This document shows, one piece after another, positions 27,664 to 34,422 of a stretch of 34,486 bases of DNA. This stretch comes from Spirochaetota bacterium. GTDB taxonomy: Bacteria; Spirochaetota; UBA4802; UB4802. The notes beneath the pieces are model-generated. The model was not told the origin of the DNA. It saw only the letters and a list, made by a program, of their open reading frames with translations, and did no database searches. The position numbers and the translations under genes were made by a program. The DNA lies in contig JAOAIH010000029.1 of the NCBI GenBank assembly GCA_026414805.1, positions 1 to 34,486 on the forward strand, given 5' to 3'. The stretch's first letter is position 1. Each line of letters starts with the position of its first letter.

Positions 27664-28056
27664 ATGGAATGCTGCAAAGATCATTACATTACTCATGATA
27701 CATTTGCTAACGCTTTAGGTATACGTGTTGTTAAAGTAACAAAGGATTACGCCCAGTGCACAATAGAGTTAAATGAAAAACATTATAATGGATTGGGGAC
27801 GGTTCATGGGGCAGTAATTTTTGCCATTGCTGATATTACATTTGCAGTTGCATGCAATACCACAAAAACCTCTATTGGTGTTCATGCTGAAATTAAATAT
27901 CTCAATAAACCACAAGGGAACACTGTAATAGCTGAAGCCACACTTATATCAGAATCAAAAAAGATTGGTCATTATTGTGTTTCAATTTACGATGATACAG
28001 GTATTCATATTGCCCAATTTAATTCAATTGCATATCGTATTGCAAATAAAAGTTAA
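27664..28056 (+). CDS. PaaI-family hot-dog thioesterase
   Basis: A 130-residue single-hot-dog protein. The family motif reads HYNGLGTVHGAVIFAIADITFAVAC (about residues 40-64), with the catalytic-type Asp in IADI and HGA in place of the common HGG. PaaI-type enzymes hydrolyse aryl- or hydroxyacyl-CoA esters and often rescue CoA from dead-end products. Start at 27664 follows GAGG 11-12 bases upstream. The next gene, 30 bp away, is a TetR regulator, and the operator-like palindrome lies upstream, so expression is probably repressed until an acyl or aromatic ligand is present. Confidence 0.88.
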   Translation: MECCKDHYITHDTFANALGIRVVKVTKDYAQCTIELNEKHYNGLGTVHGAVIFAIADITFAVACNTTKTSIGVHAEIKYLNKPQGNTVIAEATLISESKKIGHYCVSIYDDTGIHIAQFNSIAYRIANKS

Positions 28057-28086
28057 ATTAAAATTTGTTGAGGAGTAAAGACAACA

Positions 28087-28662
28087 ATGGATAAAAAAAA
28101 AGTTATTGAAGAGGTTGCACTTGATATATTTATTAAAAAAGGGTATATTAAAACACCGGTAAGAGATATAATCGATAGCTCTGGATTTGGAACAAGTACC
28201 TTCTACCGGTATTTCAAAAATAAAGAGGATGTTTTACGGTCATTACTCAACGATTTTCTAAACCAGATACAATCACAAATCAACGAATACTACAAGCAAG
28301 AAAAAGACTTTAAGAAAAGATTTATTGAAACAAAAAAAATTGTAATTGATGTATTCGTAAAAAATAAAAAATTAGCTTTCCTTTATGTCAAATCAGTTGG
28401 ATTAGGAAGCGAAATTGAAAAATGCATCAATGAATTTGAAAATACATTCATTGAATTATCAGCAAAAAACATTGCCTTTGGTATAAAAGGAGGCGTTTTT
28501 CGTGATGTAGAACCGCTACCGCTGGCATATTCAATCCTGGGTATAATTAAGTTTTCAATTTACCAATGGATAGTAGTTAAAAATATAAACAAAAAACAAC
28601 TATACAACATCATATTGTCATTTCATACATCACTTGGACGTGGCTTATTTAATGAAAGTTAA
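28087..28662 (+). CDS. TetR-family transcriptional repressor
   Basis: A 191-residue regulator. The N-terminal helix-turn-helix is typical: KKVIEEVALDIFIKKGYIKTPVRDIIDSSGFGTSTFYRYFKNKEDVLRSLL (residues 3-53), with the TFYRYFKNKE signature. The C-terminal ligand domain is rich in Lys, Ile and Phe and not recognisable as to ligand. Codons are strongly AT-ending, more than in neighbours. A GAGGAG ribosome site precedes the ATG. It is probably cotranscribed with the PaaI-like thioesterase and autoregulated through the palindrome at 27572-27593. Confidence 0.92.
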   Translation: MDKKKVIEEVALDIFIKKGYIKTPVRDIIDSSGFGTSTFYRYFKNKEDVLRSLLNDFLNQIQSQINEYYKQEKDFKKRFIETKKIVIDVFVKNKKLAFLYVKSVGLGSEIEKCINEFENTFIELSAKNIAFGIKGGVFRDVEPLPLAYSILGIIKFSIYQWIVVKNINKKQLYNIILSFHTSLGRGLFNES

Positions 28663-28717
28663 AAATATAAAATATATAATATAAAAACCATAAAAAATGA
28701 TTCAAGGAGATTGAACC

Positions 28718-29431
28718 ATGCATGCATTACTATTAAATGGCAGCGCTCGTGGTCAAAAAGGGATAACGTTCAAACTGCTCAATGCGCTTTCAAAAGGCCT
28801 GATAAAAGCTGGTGTTGAGGTAGTTTTACTCAACATCGCCACATTGCACATTGCTCCCTGCCGTGCATGCTTACACTGCATGCATAAAAGTGCAGGTATA
28901 TGTATACAAAACGATGATATGAAATTAATATACAACCAGCTGCAACAATCCAACCTTGTAGTATTTGGATCACCAGTATACCTTGACGGGATAACCGCAC
29001 AGCTTAAAGCAGTTATTGACAGAACCGTCTGTTGCATGGAGCCTTTTTTGCGTACTGATACTGAAGGTTGTACCCGACATTCATTTTCATGGCAATTCCC
29101 TAAAAATATTATGGTAGTAAGTACATGCGGTTTCCCTGAATATGAAACATTTGCACCTTTAATTGGCTACTTCACAGCATTATCAAAAAACCTTGATTCG
29201 CACCTGGTAGCTACCATGTGCATACCTGGGTCAATAGCTATACAGATGAAACCAGAAACGCTTGATCATAAATTGGAACTTATTGAGTCAGCAGGCTATG
29301 AATTTGGGAAAAAAGGATATATTGAAAAAGAACATATTAATGCAATTAATCAGCCACTTTTTACCAAAGAGGAATATTTATCATTAGCTGAATTGTACCA
29401 ACAGTGGTGCAGGAAGAGTTTGGGAAAATAA
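28718..29431 (+). CDS. flavodoxin-fold NAD(P)H/FMN oxidoreductase, iron-sulfur-flavoprotein-like
   Basis: A 237-residue protein with a flavodoxin fold. It begins MHALLLNGSARGQKGITFKLL, with the phosphate-binding loop for FMN, and has the NLVVFGSPVYLDGITAQLKAVIDRT segment. Between them lies PCRACLHCMHKSAGICIQNDDM, a Cys cluster in the position where iron-sulfur flavoproteins and related FMN reductases place theirs. It would transfer electrons from NAD(P)H or ferredoxin to an unknown acceptor in an anaerobe. AAGGAGA precedes the ATG. It follows the TetR gene after 55 bp of very AT-rich DNA and may be part of that regulon. Confidence 0.85.
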   Translation: MHALLLNGSARGQKGITFKLLNALSKGLIKAGVEVVLLNIATLHIAPCRACLHCMHKSAGICIQNDDMKLIYNQLQQSNLVVFGSPVYLDGITAQLKAVIDRTVCCMEPFLRTDTEGCTRHSFSWQFPKNIMVVSTCGFPEYETFAPLIGYFTALSKNLDSHLVATMCIPGSIAIQMKPETLDHKLELIESAGYEFGKKGYIEKEHINAINQPLFTKEEYLSLAELYQQWCRKSLGK

Positions 29432-29603
29432 AACAAAATGGCATTGAATTATTTTTTTTATGGATTAAATTATTTTGTGAATAAAAAATTAATATTGAAA
29501 TTGCTATTGCCATATAATAGATTTCTTCATTAAAAAATTATATATTAAACAATAAGTGTAATTGAATTACACATGCAGCAAGCAAAGGGAGAGGAGGACA
29601 AAT

Positions 29604-30281
29604 ATGACAAACATGCAATCAATTATAAACTATGGTAATACACCAATTACACATACAGATGCCCTGCTTGTAATAGACATGCAGTATGATTTTATCCCTG
29701 GTGGATTGCTCCCTGTTGTAGAAGGCGATACAATAGTAAATCCCATATCACATTTAATGGAACAATTCTTTGCAAAAGGCGCAACTGTTGTATGTACACA
29801 GGACTGGCATCCTAAAGGTCACCTCTCATTTGCCTCCAGTCACGGGAAACAACCGTTTGAACCAATCAGCCAACCAGGTATTGGTCCAGTGCTGTGGCCT
29901 GATCACTGTGTGGCTGGTACACATGGAGCAGCGCTTCACAATGATTTAGCAACACAGTTTTGTCATGCTATCATCCGAAAAGGCTATAACAAAGCTATTG
30001 ACAGCTACTCAGCATTTCTGGAAAATGACAAAAAAACTGTTACAGGGCTTGCAGGCTATTTACAAAGCCGAGGGGTAGTGAGGATATTTGTGTGCGGGCT
30101 TGCATTTGATTACTGTGTGCATTTTAGTGCAGTGGATGGTGCTGCGGCAGGTTTTGAAGCAATCGTAGTTACCGATTGCACAAAGGCGGTAAACTCACCT
30201 GAAACAAGCGTTGATGATGCCATTGCTAACATGAACGCGCACGGTGTAAAATTCTGCACCTTGAATAATCTTTTATTCTAA
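29604..30281 (+). CDS. pncA: nicotinamidase
   Basis: A 225-residue isochorismatase-fold amidase. The frame is open from 29562, but GAGGAGG eight bases before the ATG at 29604 decides the start. The catalytic triad is D25 (LLVIDMQYDF), K126 (IIRKGYN) and C171 (GLAFDYCV); the metal site is D67, H69 and H73 in TQDWHPKGHLSFA. It hydrolyses nicotinamide to nicotinic acid in NAD salvage, and would activate pyrazinamide. Upstream DNA has a perfect TATAAT (29513-29518) without a good -35 box. The gene's 3' end overlaps the end of the convergent histidine kinase gene by 9 bp. Confidence 0.93.
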   Translation: MTNMQSIINYGNTPITHTDALLVIDMQYDFIPGGLLPVVEGDTIVNPISHLMEQFFAKGATVVCTQDWHPKGHLSFASSHGKQPFEPISQPGIGPVLWPDHCVAGTHGAALHNDLATQFCHAIIRKGYNKAIDSYSAFLENDKKTVTGLAGYLQSRGVVRIFVCGLAFDYCVHFSAVDGAAAGFEAIVVTDCTKAVNSPETSVDDAIANMNAHGVKFCTLNNLLF

Positions 30282-31532
30282 CGGCAACTCTACAGTAAAT
30301 TCTGCATACTGCCCAGGTACTGAGTGTGCGTAAATTTTGCCATTGTGTAAATACACAATATTCCATGATACAAAAAGCCCAATGCCAGAGCCTCTGCGTG
30401 CAAGGAGTTCATCGGTCTCTATGCGGGAAAACCTTTTGAACAGTTTATGCTTCTGTTCTTCAGGGAATCCGGGGCCAGTATTGTATACAACTATCCTGCA
30501 CACATCTTCACGCGTTACTGTGATTCGTATAATGCCATTATCAATATTGTACTTAATGGCATTGCTCAATAGGTTGTGCATCACAATTTTCATGGCATCA
30601 GGATCGCACTGAAGCTTCACATCTTCATAGTGCTTTTCTATTGTGATATGCTTTGCATCAGCTTGTGGTTGTACAATAGCCAGCGCAGGCTCTATAATAT
30701 CGGTGGCGATAGTTACTGTGGATTTGCGTATTGGCATGGAACCGGTCTCAAGGCGAGCAAGGTTTAAATACTCATTTACTATCGCTAACAGATACTCAGC
30801 CTGAGCCATAATACGATCAATGGTGTTTTTACAGTGCTCAGGGATCTGGCCAAAATAACCCTGCTTTAGTGTGATCCCAAGCGTCATGATTGATGTAAGC
30901 GGGCTTTTTAGCTCATGGGTTACAAATGATAGCATTTCCATATAGGCATTAATTGCCGAAGAAAGTTGCTCAATACGGTAAGCTTTTTCAACAGCCTGGC
31001 TTAAGCGCTCTGCAATTGCTTGATGCAGTGCAATTTCCCGTGGACCATACACATTTTTTTTGCGCGAACTTCTGAAAAGAACTCCCACAATGCGCCCTTC
31101 TACATAGAGAGGACACGTCATGCTGGACATCACCCCCTCTTTTAAAAGGAGGTGCGTTGACTGGCTTGTTGGATTTTTTTTGTAATACTCCTCAAGGTCA
31201 TTAATAATACGCGGTGTTTTATTAGTAAAAATTTGTTCTAGCGAGCTGCCTTTCAGATCAGCGGTATACCCTTTGTCAAGGTACAGAGGTTGGTAGGATG
31301 CAATCACATGGTACAATGTTAACCGTTTGCCATCATCAGAAAATGCGATGCCAATCCTGTCACATGGCATTATATGCTGTGTTTCTTTAAAAAAGAACTC
31401 TAAAATTTCAACTAGCGAGTTCCCCGCTGCTATCTTCTGATTGATTGCATCTAGAACCTTTAATTCATCGTCAGTTAAAAGAACCTTGTTATTTCCACCC
31501 TGTATATAGAAAACTGCATCACGTTCACTCAT
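30273..31532 (-). CDS. GAF-domain sensor histidine kinase
   Basis: A 419-residue cytosolic kinase without transmembrane segments. A GAF domain (about residues 34-185) is followed by a HisKA dimerisation domain with the phosphorylated H206 in SFVTHELKSPLTS and a HATPase domain: N-box HNLLSNAIKYN, G1 NTGPGF (351-356), F-box LFKRFSR and G2 GSGIGLF (381-387). It autophosphorylates on ATP and passes the phosphate to a response regulator. No regulator gene is adjacent; the orphan REC-GAF-HD-GYP protein at 7387-8985 has an almost matching GAF domain and is a natural candidate. GAGGTA precedes the ATG. Two copies of the iterated motif fall inside the gene. Confidence 0.93.
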   Translation of the reverse strand: MSERDAVFYIQGGNNKVLLTDDELKVLDAINQKIAAGNSLVEILEFFFKETQHIMPCDRIGIAFSDDGKRLTLYHVIASYQPLYLDKGYTADLKGSSLEQIFTNKTPRIINDLEEYYKKNPTSQSTHLLLKEGVMSSMTCPLYVEGRIVGVLFRSSRKKNVYGPREIALHQAIAERLSQAVEKAYRIEQLSSAINAYMEMLSFVTHELKSPLTSIMTLGITLKQGYFGQIPEHCKNTIDRIMAQAEYLLAIVNEYLNLARLETGSMPIRKSTVTIATDIIEPALAIVQPQADAKHITIEKHYEDVKLQCDPDAMKIVMHNLLSNAIKYNIDNGIIRITVTREDVCRIVVYNTGPGFPEEQKHKLFKRFSRIETDELLARRGSGIGLFVSWNIVYLHNGKIYAHSVPGQYAEFTVELPLE

Positions 31533-31607
31533 GCATTATACCTCAATGTATGTTGTTGAACATGTTTTATAGCAACCATACAATTATGCAAGGTTTTTAT
31601 GTATCGC

Positions 31608-31672
31608 GTCATCCTAAACTCGATTCAGGATCTCAATTAATTAGATGGATTAATGATCAGGCCAGTAATGAC
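31608..31672 (+). repeat. dispersed palindromic repeat element (about 65 bp)
   Basis: The stretch starts GTCATCCTAAACTCGATTCA and ends AATGAC; the ends are GTCAT and ATGAC in inverted order. It contains a hairpin ATCCTAAA/TTCAGGAT around CTCGA. On the plus strand it would encode the string HPKLDSGS, a familiar footprint of a widespread class of intergenic repeats in bacteria (GTCATCCTGAACTxGxTTCAGGATC type). A degenerate partial copy lies at 11691-11719. Confidence 0.55.
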
Positions 31673-31701
31673 ATTAGTAATATTTTTTATAGGCAAGAAA
31701 C

Positions 31702-31721
31702 AATCCATGGTAACTATCGCC
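31702..31721 (-). repeat. intergenic copy of the iterated motif
   Basis: On the plus strand the 20-mer reads AATCCATGGTAACTATCGCC. The complement of 30705-30724, inside the kinase gene, matches it at 18 of 20 positions, and 17064-17084 in another gap matches with one inserted base and one change. It lies between the kinase and acyl-CoA dehydrogenase genes, where no coding constraint explains it. Confidence 0.6.
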
Positions 31722-31738
31722 AAAAAAATAATTGTGTA

Positions 31739-32911
31739 TTATGCATGTGATGGAATTGGCGCATTATCCATGTAATGCTTTGCAATGATGAGCCGTTGTA
31801 TTTCACTTGTGCCTTCGTAAATGGTGGTGACGCGCACATCACGATACAAGCGTTCAATTGGGTAGTCTTTTGTATAGCCATAGCCGCCTAATATCTGCAT
31901 GGCATCATAACATGCTTTATTTGCTGCCTCTGTTGCAAAAAGCTTTGCCATGGATGCTTCTTTCATATACGGCATACCATGTTCCTTATTATATGCAGCT
32001 TGCAACAACAACAGGCGTGCTGCCTCAAGATGTGTATAGTTGTCGGCAATCATCCACTGAATTGCCTGATTATGTATGATGGGTCTGTCAAACTGTGTGC
32101 GTTCTTTTGCATACATTGTTGCATAATCCATTGCAGCAAGGCCAATACCAAGTGCCATTGAACCAATGCCAATGCGTCCCCCGCCTAACTCGCGCACTGC
32201 AATCCCAAACCCATCGTTGAGTACACCAAGCAAATTTTGTTTTGGCACCCTGCAATTATCCAGAATAATCTCATTGGTGGAAGAGCCAAGTTGCCCCATC
32301 TTGTGTTCGTCCTTGCCCACAGTAAATCCTTCAAAATGCGGTTCTACCAAAAATGCACTGATGCCTTTGCCTTTTGGTGCATGTTTATCGGTAACAGCCC
32401 ATACTACAAACACTCCTGCATACTCAGCACTGGTAATAAACATTTTTTTGCCGTTTAGTATCCAGCAATCACCTGCGTCAGTTGCAGTTGTCTTCATTGC
32501 AGCAGGGTCAGAGCCTGCATCTGCCTCAGTTAAAGCAAAGCTACCTGCATAGAATGTTCCATTGCACAGTGGTGGAATATACCGCTTTTTCTGCTCTTCA
32601 GTACCAACTGACTGAATTACCTCTGCAACCATATTGGTGACTGAAGTTGTCACCGCTGTTGCAGCACACGCTTTCCCAAGTTCAGCCATCACTAGGCTGA
32701 AGGCAATGCTGCCTGCACCAGTGCCACCATACTGTGGATCAACTGCAATCCCATTAAAACCCAATGCTGCTAGTTTTTTTAAATTGGATTTCAATATCTC
32801 TCTGTTTTTTGTTGTATCTAGGGTAGATGCAACCGGCTCAAGCTCCTGCTTTGCAAATTTTGCGGCTGTTTGCTGAATTATGCGATGCTCCTGTGTTAAA
32901 CTGAAGTTCAT
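31739..32911 (-). CDS. acyl-CoA dehydrogenase
   Basis: A 390-residue FAD enzyme. A GTG six bases upstream opens the same frame, but GAGGTG is correctly spaced only for the ATG at 32911 (MNFSLTQEH). Family motifs are FALTEADAGSDPAAMKTTA, the flavin-binding WILNGKKMFITSAEYA, QFDRPIIHNQAIQWMIAD and MQILGGYGYTKDYPIERLYRDVR; the catalytic base is E366 in YEGTSEIQ, the position used in short- and medium-chain enzymes. It oxidises acyl-CoA to enoyl-CoA, passing electrons to an electron-transfer flavoprotein. It lies just downstream of a truncated 3-hydroxyacyl-CoA dehydrogenase and near a FadR-type regulator, suggesting a fatty-acid or butyrate-type pathway. Confidence 0.95.
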   Translation of the reverse strand: MNFSLTQEHRIIQQTAAKFAKQELEPVASTLDTTKNREILKSNLKKLAALGFNGIAVDPQYGGTGAGSIAFSLVMAELGKACAATAVTTSVTNMVAEVIQSVGTEEQKKRYIPPLCNGTFYAGSFALTEADAGSDPAAMKTTATDAGDCWILNGKKMFITSAEYAGVFVVWAVTDKHAPKGKGISAFLVEPHFEGFTVGKDEHKMGQLGSSTNEIILDNCRVPKQNLLGVLNDGFGIAVRELGGGRIGIGSMALGIGLAAMDYATMYAKERTQFDRPIIHNQAIQWMIADNYTHLEAARLLLLQAAYNKEHGMPYMKEASMAKLFATEAANKACYDAMQILGGYGYTKDYPIERLYRDVRVTTIYEGTSEIQRLIIAKHYMDNAPIPSHA

Positions 32912-32925
32912 TGGCACACCTCATT

Positions 32926-33495
32926 TTATGTATACTGGTAGAATCCCCTACCCGTTTTACGTCCCAGCCATCCTGATTCAACATATCGGCGCAGTAGGGG
33001 GCACGGCCTGTACTTTGAATCCTTGAAACCCTCATACAGGGTTTCCATGATTGCAAGGCATGTATCAAGCCCAATGAGGTCAGCCAACTCAAGAGGCCCC
33101 ATGGGGTGATTCATCCCTAATTTCATCACCGTGTCTATTGACTCACGCGTCCCCACACCTTCATACAGGCTGTAAATAGCTTCATTTATCATTGGCATAA
33201 GTATGCGGTTAGAAATAAATCCAGGATAATCATGGGCTTCAGCTGGTGTTTTTCCTAATTTGAGCGATAGTTCCCATGTTACATCAAATGTTTCCTGCGA
33301 AGTAGTTAGTGCCCGTATTATTTCCACAAGTTTCATGACAGGCACCGGATTCATGAAATGCATACCAATAATCTTGTCAGGACGTTTTGTAGCAGCAGCA
33401 ATGCGGCCAATAGGAATTGACGATGTATTAGTTGCAAGTATTACCTGTGATTTGCATATACTATCAAGGTCTTTAAAAATTTTAAATTTTATTAA
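32926..33495 (-). pseudogene. 3-hydroxyacyl-CoA dehydrogenase, N-terminal NAD domain lost
   Basis: The frame is open from 33495 and reads [23 protein letters not shown], then [20 protein letters not shown] and [23 protein letters not shown] up to the C-terminal [12 protein letters not shown]. This is the middle and the complete C-terminal domain of a 3-hydroxybutyryl-CoA dehydrogenase (normally about 280-290 residues). The first ninety or so residues, including the GxGxMG dinucleotide loop, are missing: upstream the frame meets a stop at 33496-33498 inside very AT-rich DNA. A shorter frame from the ATG at 33363 has a poor start. Without the NAD domain it should be inactive. The deletion also appears to have removed its promoter, next to the divergent regulator gene. 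Confidence 0.85.
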
Positions 33496-33621
33496 TTAAT
33501 ACGTATCCTTGCTAGGATCAACTGATATTATATACCTTCGATAGCTGATGTAATAACGAACCTTTGTGGAAGTAATGTAAAGGGAATTGTATGTAACAGT
33601 GCACAATAATTATAAAAATTC

Positions 33622-33649
33622 TTGACATTTTTTATACATGCAGTACTTT
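33622..33649 (+). promoter_or_regulatory. candidate promoter of the FadR-type regulator gene
   Basis: A perfect TTGACA at 33622-33627 and TACTTT at 33644-33649 with a 16-base spacer. The operator begins at the next base, so a bound repressor would cover the transcription start. The -10 box is weak. Confidence 0.4.
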
Positions 33650-33672
33650 GGTTGGTGGTATTACCACCAACC
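33650..33672. promoter_or_regulatory. FadR/PdhR-type GntR operator
   Basis: Two perfect 11-base arms (GGTTGGTGGTA and its complement) flank one central base. The core TGGT-ATT-ACCA fits the TGGT-N3-ACCA consensus of FadR-subfamily GntR regulators. It lies 12 bp before the start of the regulator gene, so autorepression is the simplest reading. Confidence 0.8.
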
Positions 33673-33684
33673 ATTTGAGGTACT

Positions 33685-34422
33685 ATGTTTTTAGAACCAC
33701 TTAAAACTGATAGCCTTGTAGAAGCATTCGTGAAGCGCTTTGAGGAGTTGATTATATCGGGTAAGCTTACTATTGGGCAAAAAATCCCTTCCGAGCGAGA
33801 GCTTGCAAAAAAGCTTGGTGTTAGCCGCCCCGTTGTACATGAGGGGCTTATTATTCTGGAACAAAAAGGTCTTGTGTCCATTCGGCCACGCCACGGCGTA
33901 ACTGTCAGTGATTATCGCACGCGAGGGTCGCTTGCTATTCTTCAATCTCTGATTACCTACGGCAGAGGGCAGCTTGAACCTCATATCCTTGAAAGCCTTC
34001 TTGCCACACGCAAACTCATTGAATTGGAAACTGTACGATTAGCTGCAGTAAATCGCACTAATGAACAACTTGATGAGTTTAATGCGATAGTTACTGAAGA
34101 ACAATCGCTTGTACCATCACAGACGCATATCATCGTTGATGTTGATTTTAAATTTCACCATCTCATCGCGCTTGCAAGCGGCAATGTGGTCTATCCACTG
34201 CTTTTAAATTCATTTAAGCAAGTATACACTAATCTTACCTACCAGTTTTTCCTTGATCCTGATGTGGTTTCGTTTGTGTTTGCACACCACCAAAAGCTTG
34301 CAGGAGCTATCGCCAAAAAGGATAGCAAAAAAGCCGTAGCAATAATGACAGCATTGCTTGAACATGGAGAACTTCATCTTAAAAATTATATTACAAAGCA
34401 ACACTCCAAGGAGGCACTATGA
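33685..34422 (+). CDS. FadR-subfamily GntR transcriptional regulator (FCD domain)
   Basis: A 245-residue regulator. The N-terminal winged helix (about residues 5-72) has the GntR signature GQKIPSERELAKKLGVSRPVVHEGLIILEQKGLVSIRPRHGVTV. The C-terminal FCD helical domain (about 95-235) has conserved metal-type histidines (VDFKFHHLIALASGN and AHHQKLAGAI). FadR-type regulators of this kind respond to small carboxylates or acyl-CoA. It starts after a GAGG ribosome site immediately behind the palindromic operator. Its stop overlaps the start codon of the next gene (ATGA), so that gene is its likely coupled target. The divergent fatty-acid genes may be or have been regulated as well. Confidence 0.93.
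   Translation: MFLEPLKTDSLVEAFVKRFEELIISGKLTIGQKIPSERELAKKLGVSRPVVHEGLIILEQKGLVSIRPRHGVTVSDYRTRGSLAILQSLITYGRGQLEPHILESLLATRKLIELETVRLAAVNRTNEQLDEFNAIVTEEQSLVPSQTHIIVDVDFKFHHLIALASGNVVYPLLLNSFKQVYTNLTYQFFLDPDVVSFVFAHHQKLAGAIAKKDSKKAVAIMTALLEHGELHLKNYITKQHSKEAL

Larger units (their letters stand above)
4869..34313. repeat. iterated motif GCGATAGY, 22 exact copies across the window
   Basis: Copies reading GCGATAG on the plus strand start at 4869, 7924, 14110, 14258, 15876, 16890, 21991, 23975, 26607, 30706, 33264 and 34084. Copies reading CTATCGC start at 5079, 9668, 13506, 16152, 20663, 25549, 25582, 30779, 31714 and 34307. Every copy is followed by C or T (11 each). Ten extend to GCGATAGCTC and six to GCGATAGTTAC; ten are preceded by G, seven by A, none by C. 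One-mismatch relatives occur at about 234, 4980, 17078, 28172 and 33538. At an assumed 38% GC, chance predicts about three heptamers over both strands. Found by reading, so a few copies may be missed. Confidence 0.8.

Noticed and set aside
29495-29518. TTGAAA and TATAAT before pncA
   Set aside because: The -10 box is perfect but the spacer is only 12 bases, so I do not call it a promoter.
31445-31750. Plus-strand open frame containing HPKLDSGS
   Set aside because: It overlaps the kinase N-terminus antisense and owes its middle part to the dispersed repeat element; not a gene.
33264-33363. The 145-codon frame at 32926-33363 as a short functional protein
   Set aside because: Homology continues upstream of its ATG for at least 40 residues, showing this is a remnant and not a designed start.
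4869-34313. Iterated motif as FtsK-orienting polar sequence (KOPS/SRS) or Chi
   Set aside because: The copies are balanced between the strands within one window, whereas such signals are strongly polarised; the sequence also differs from the known ones.
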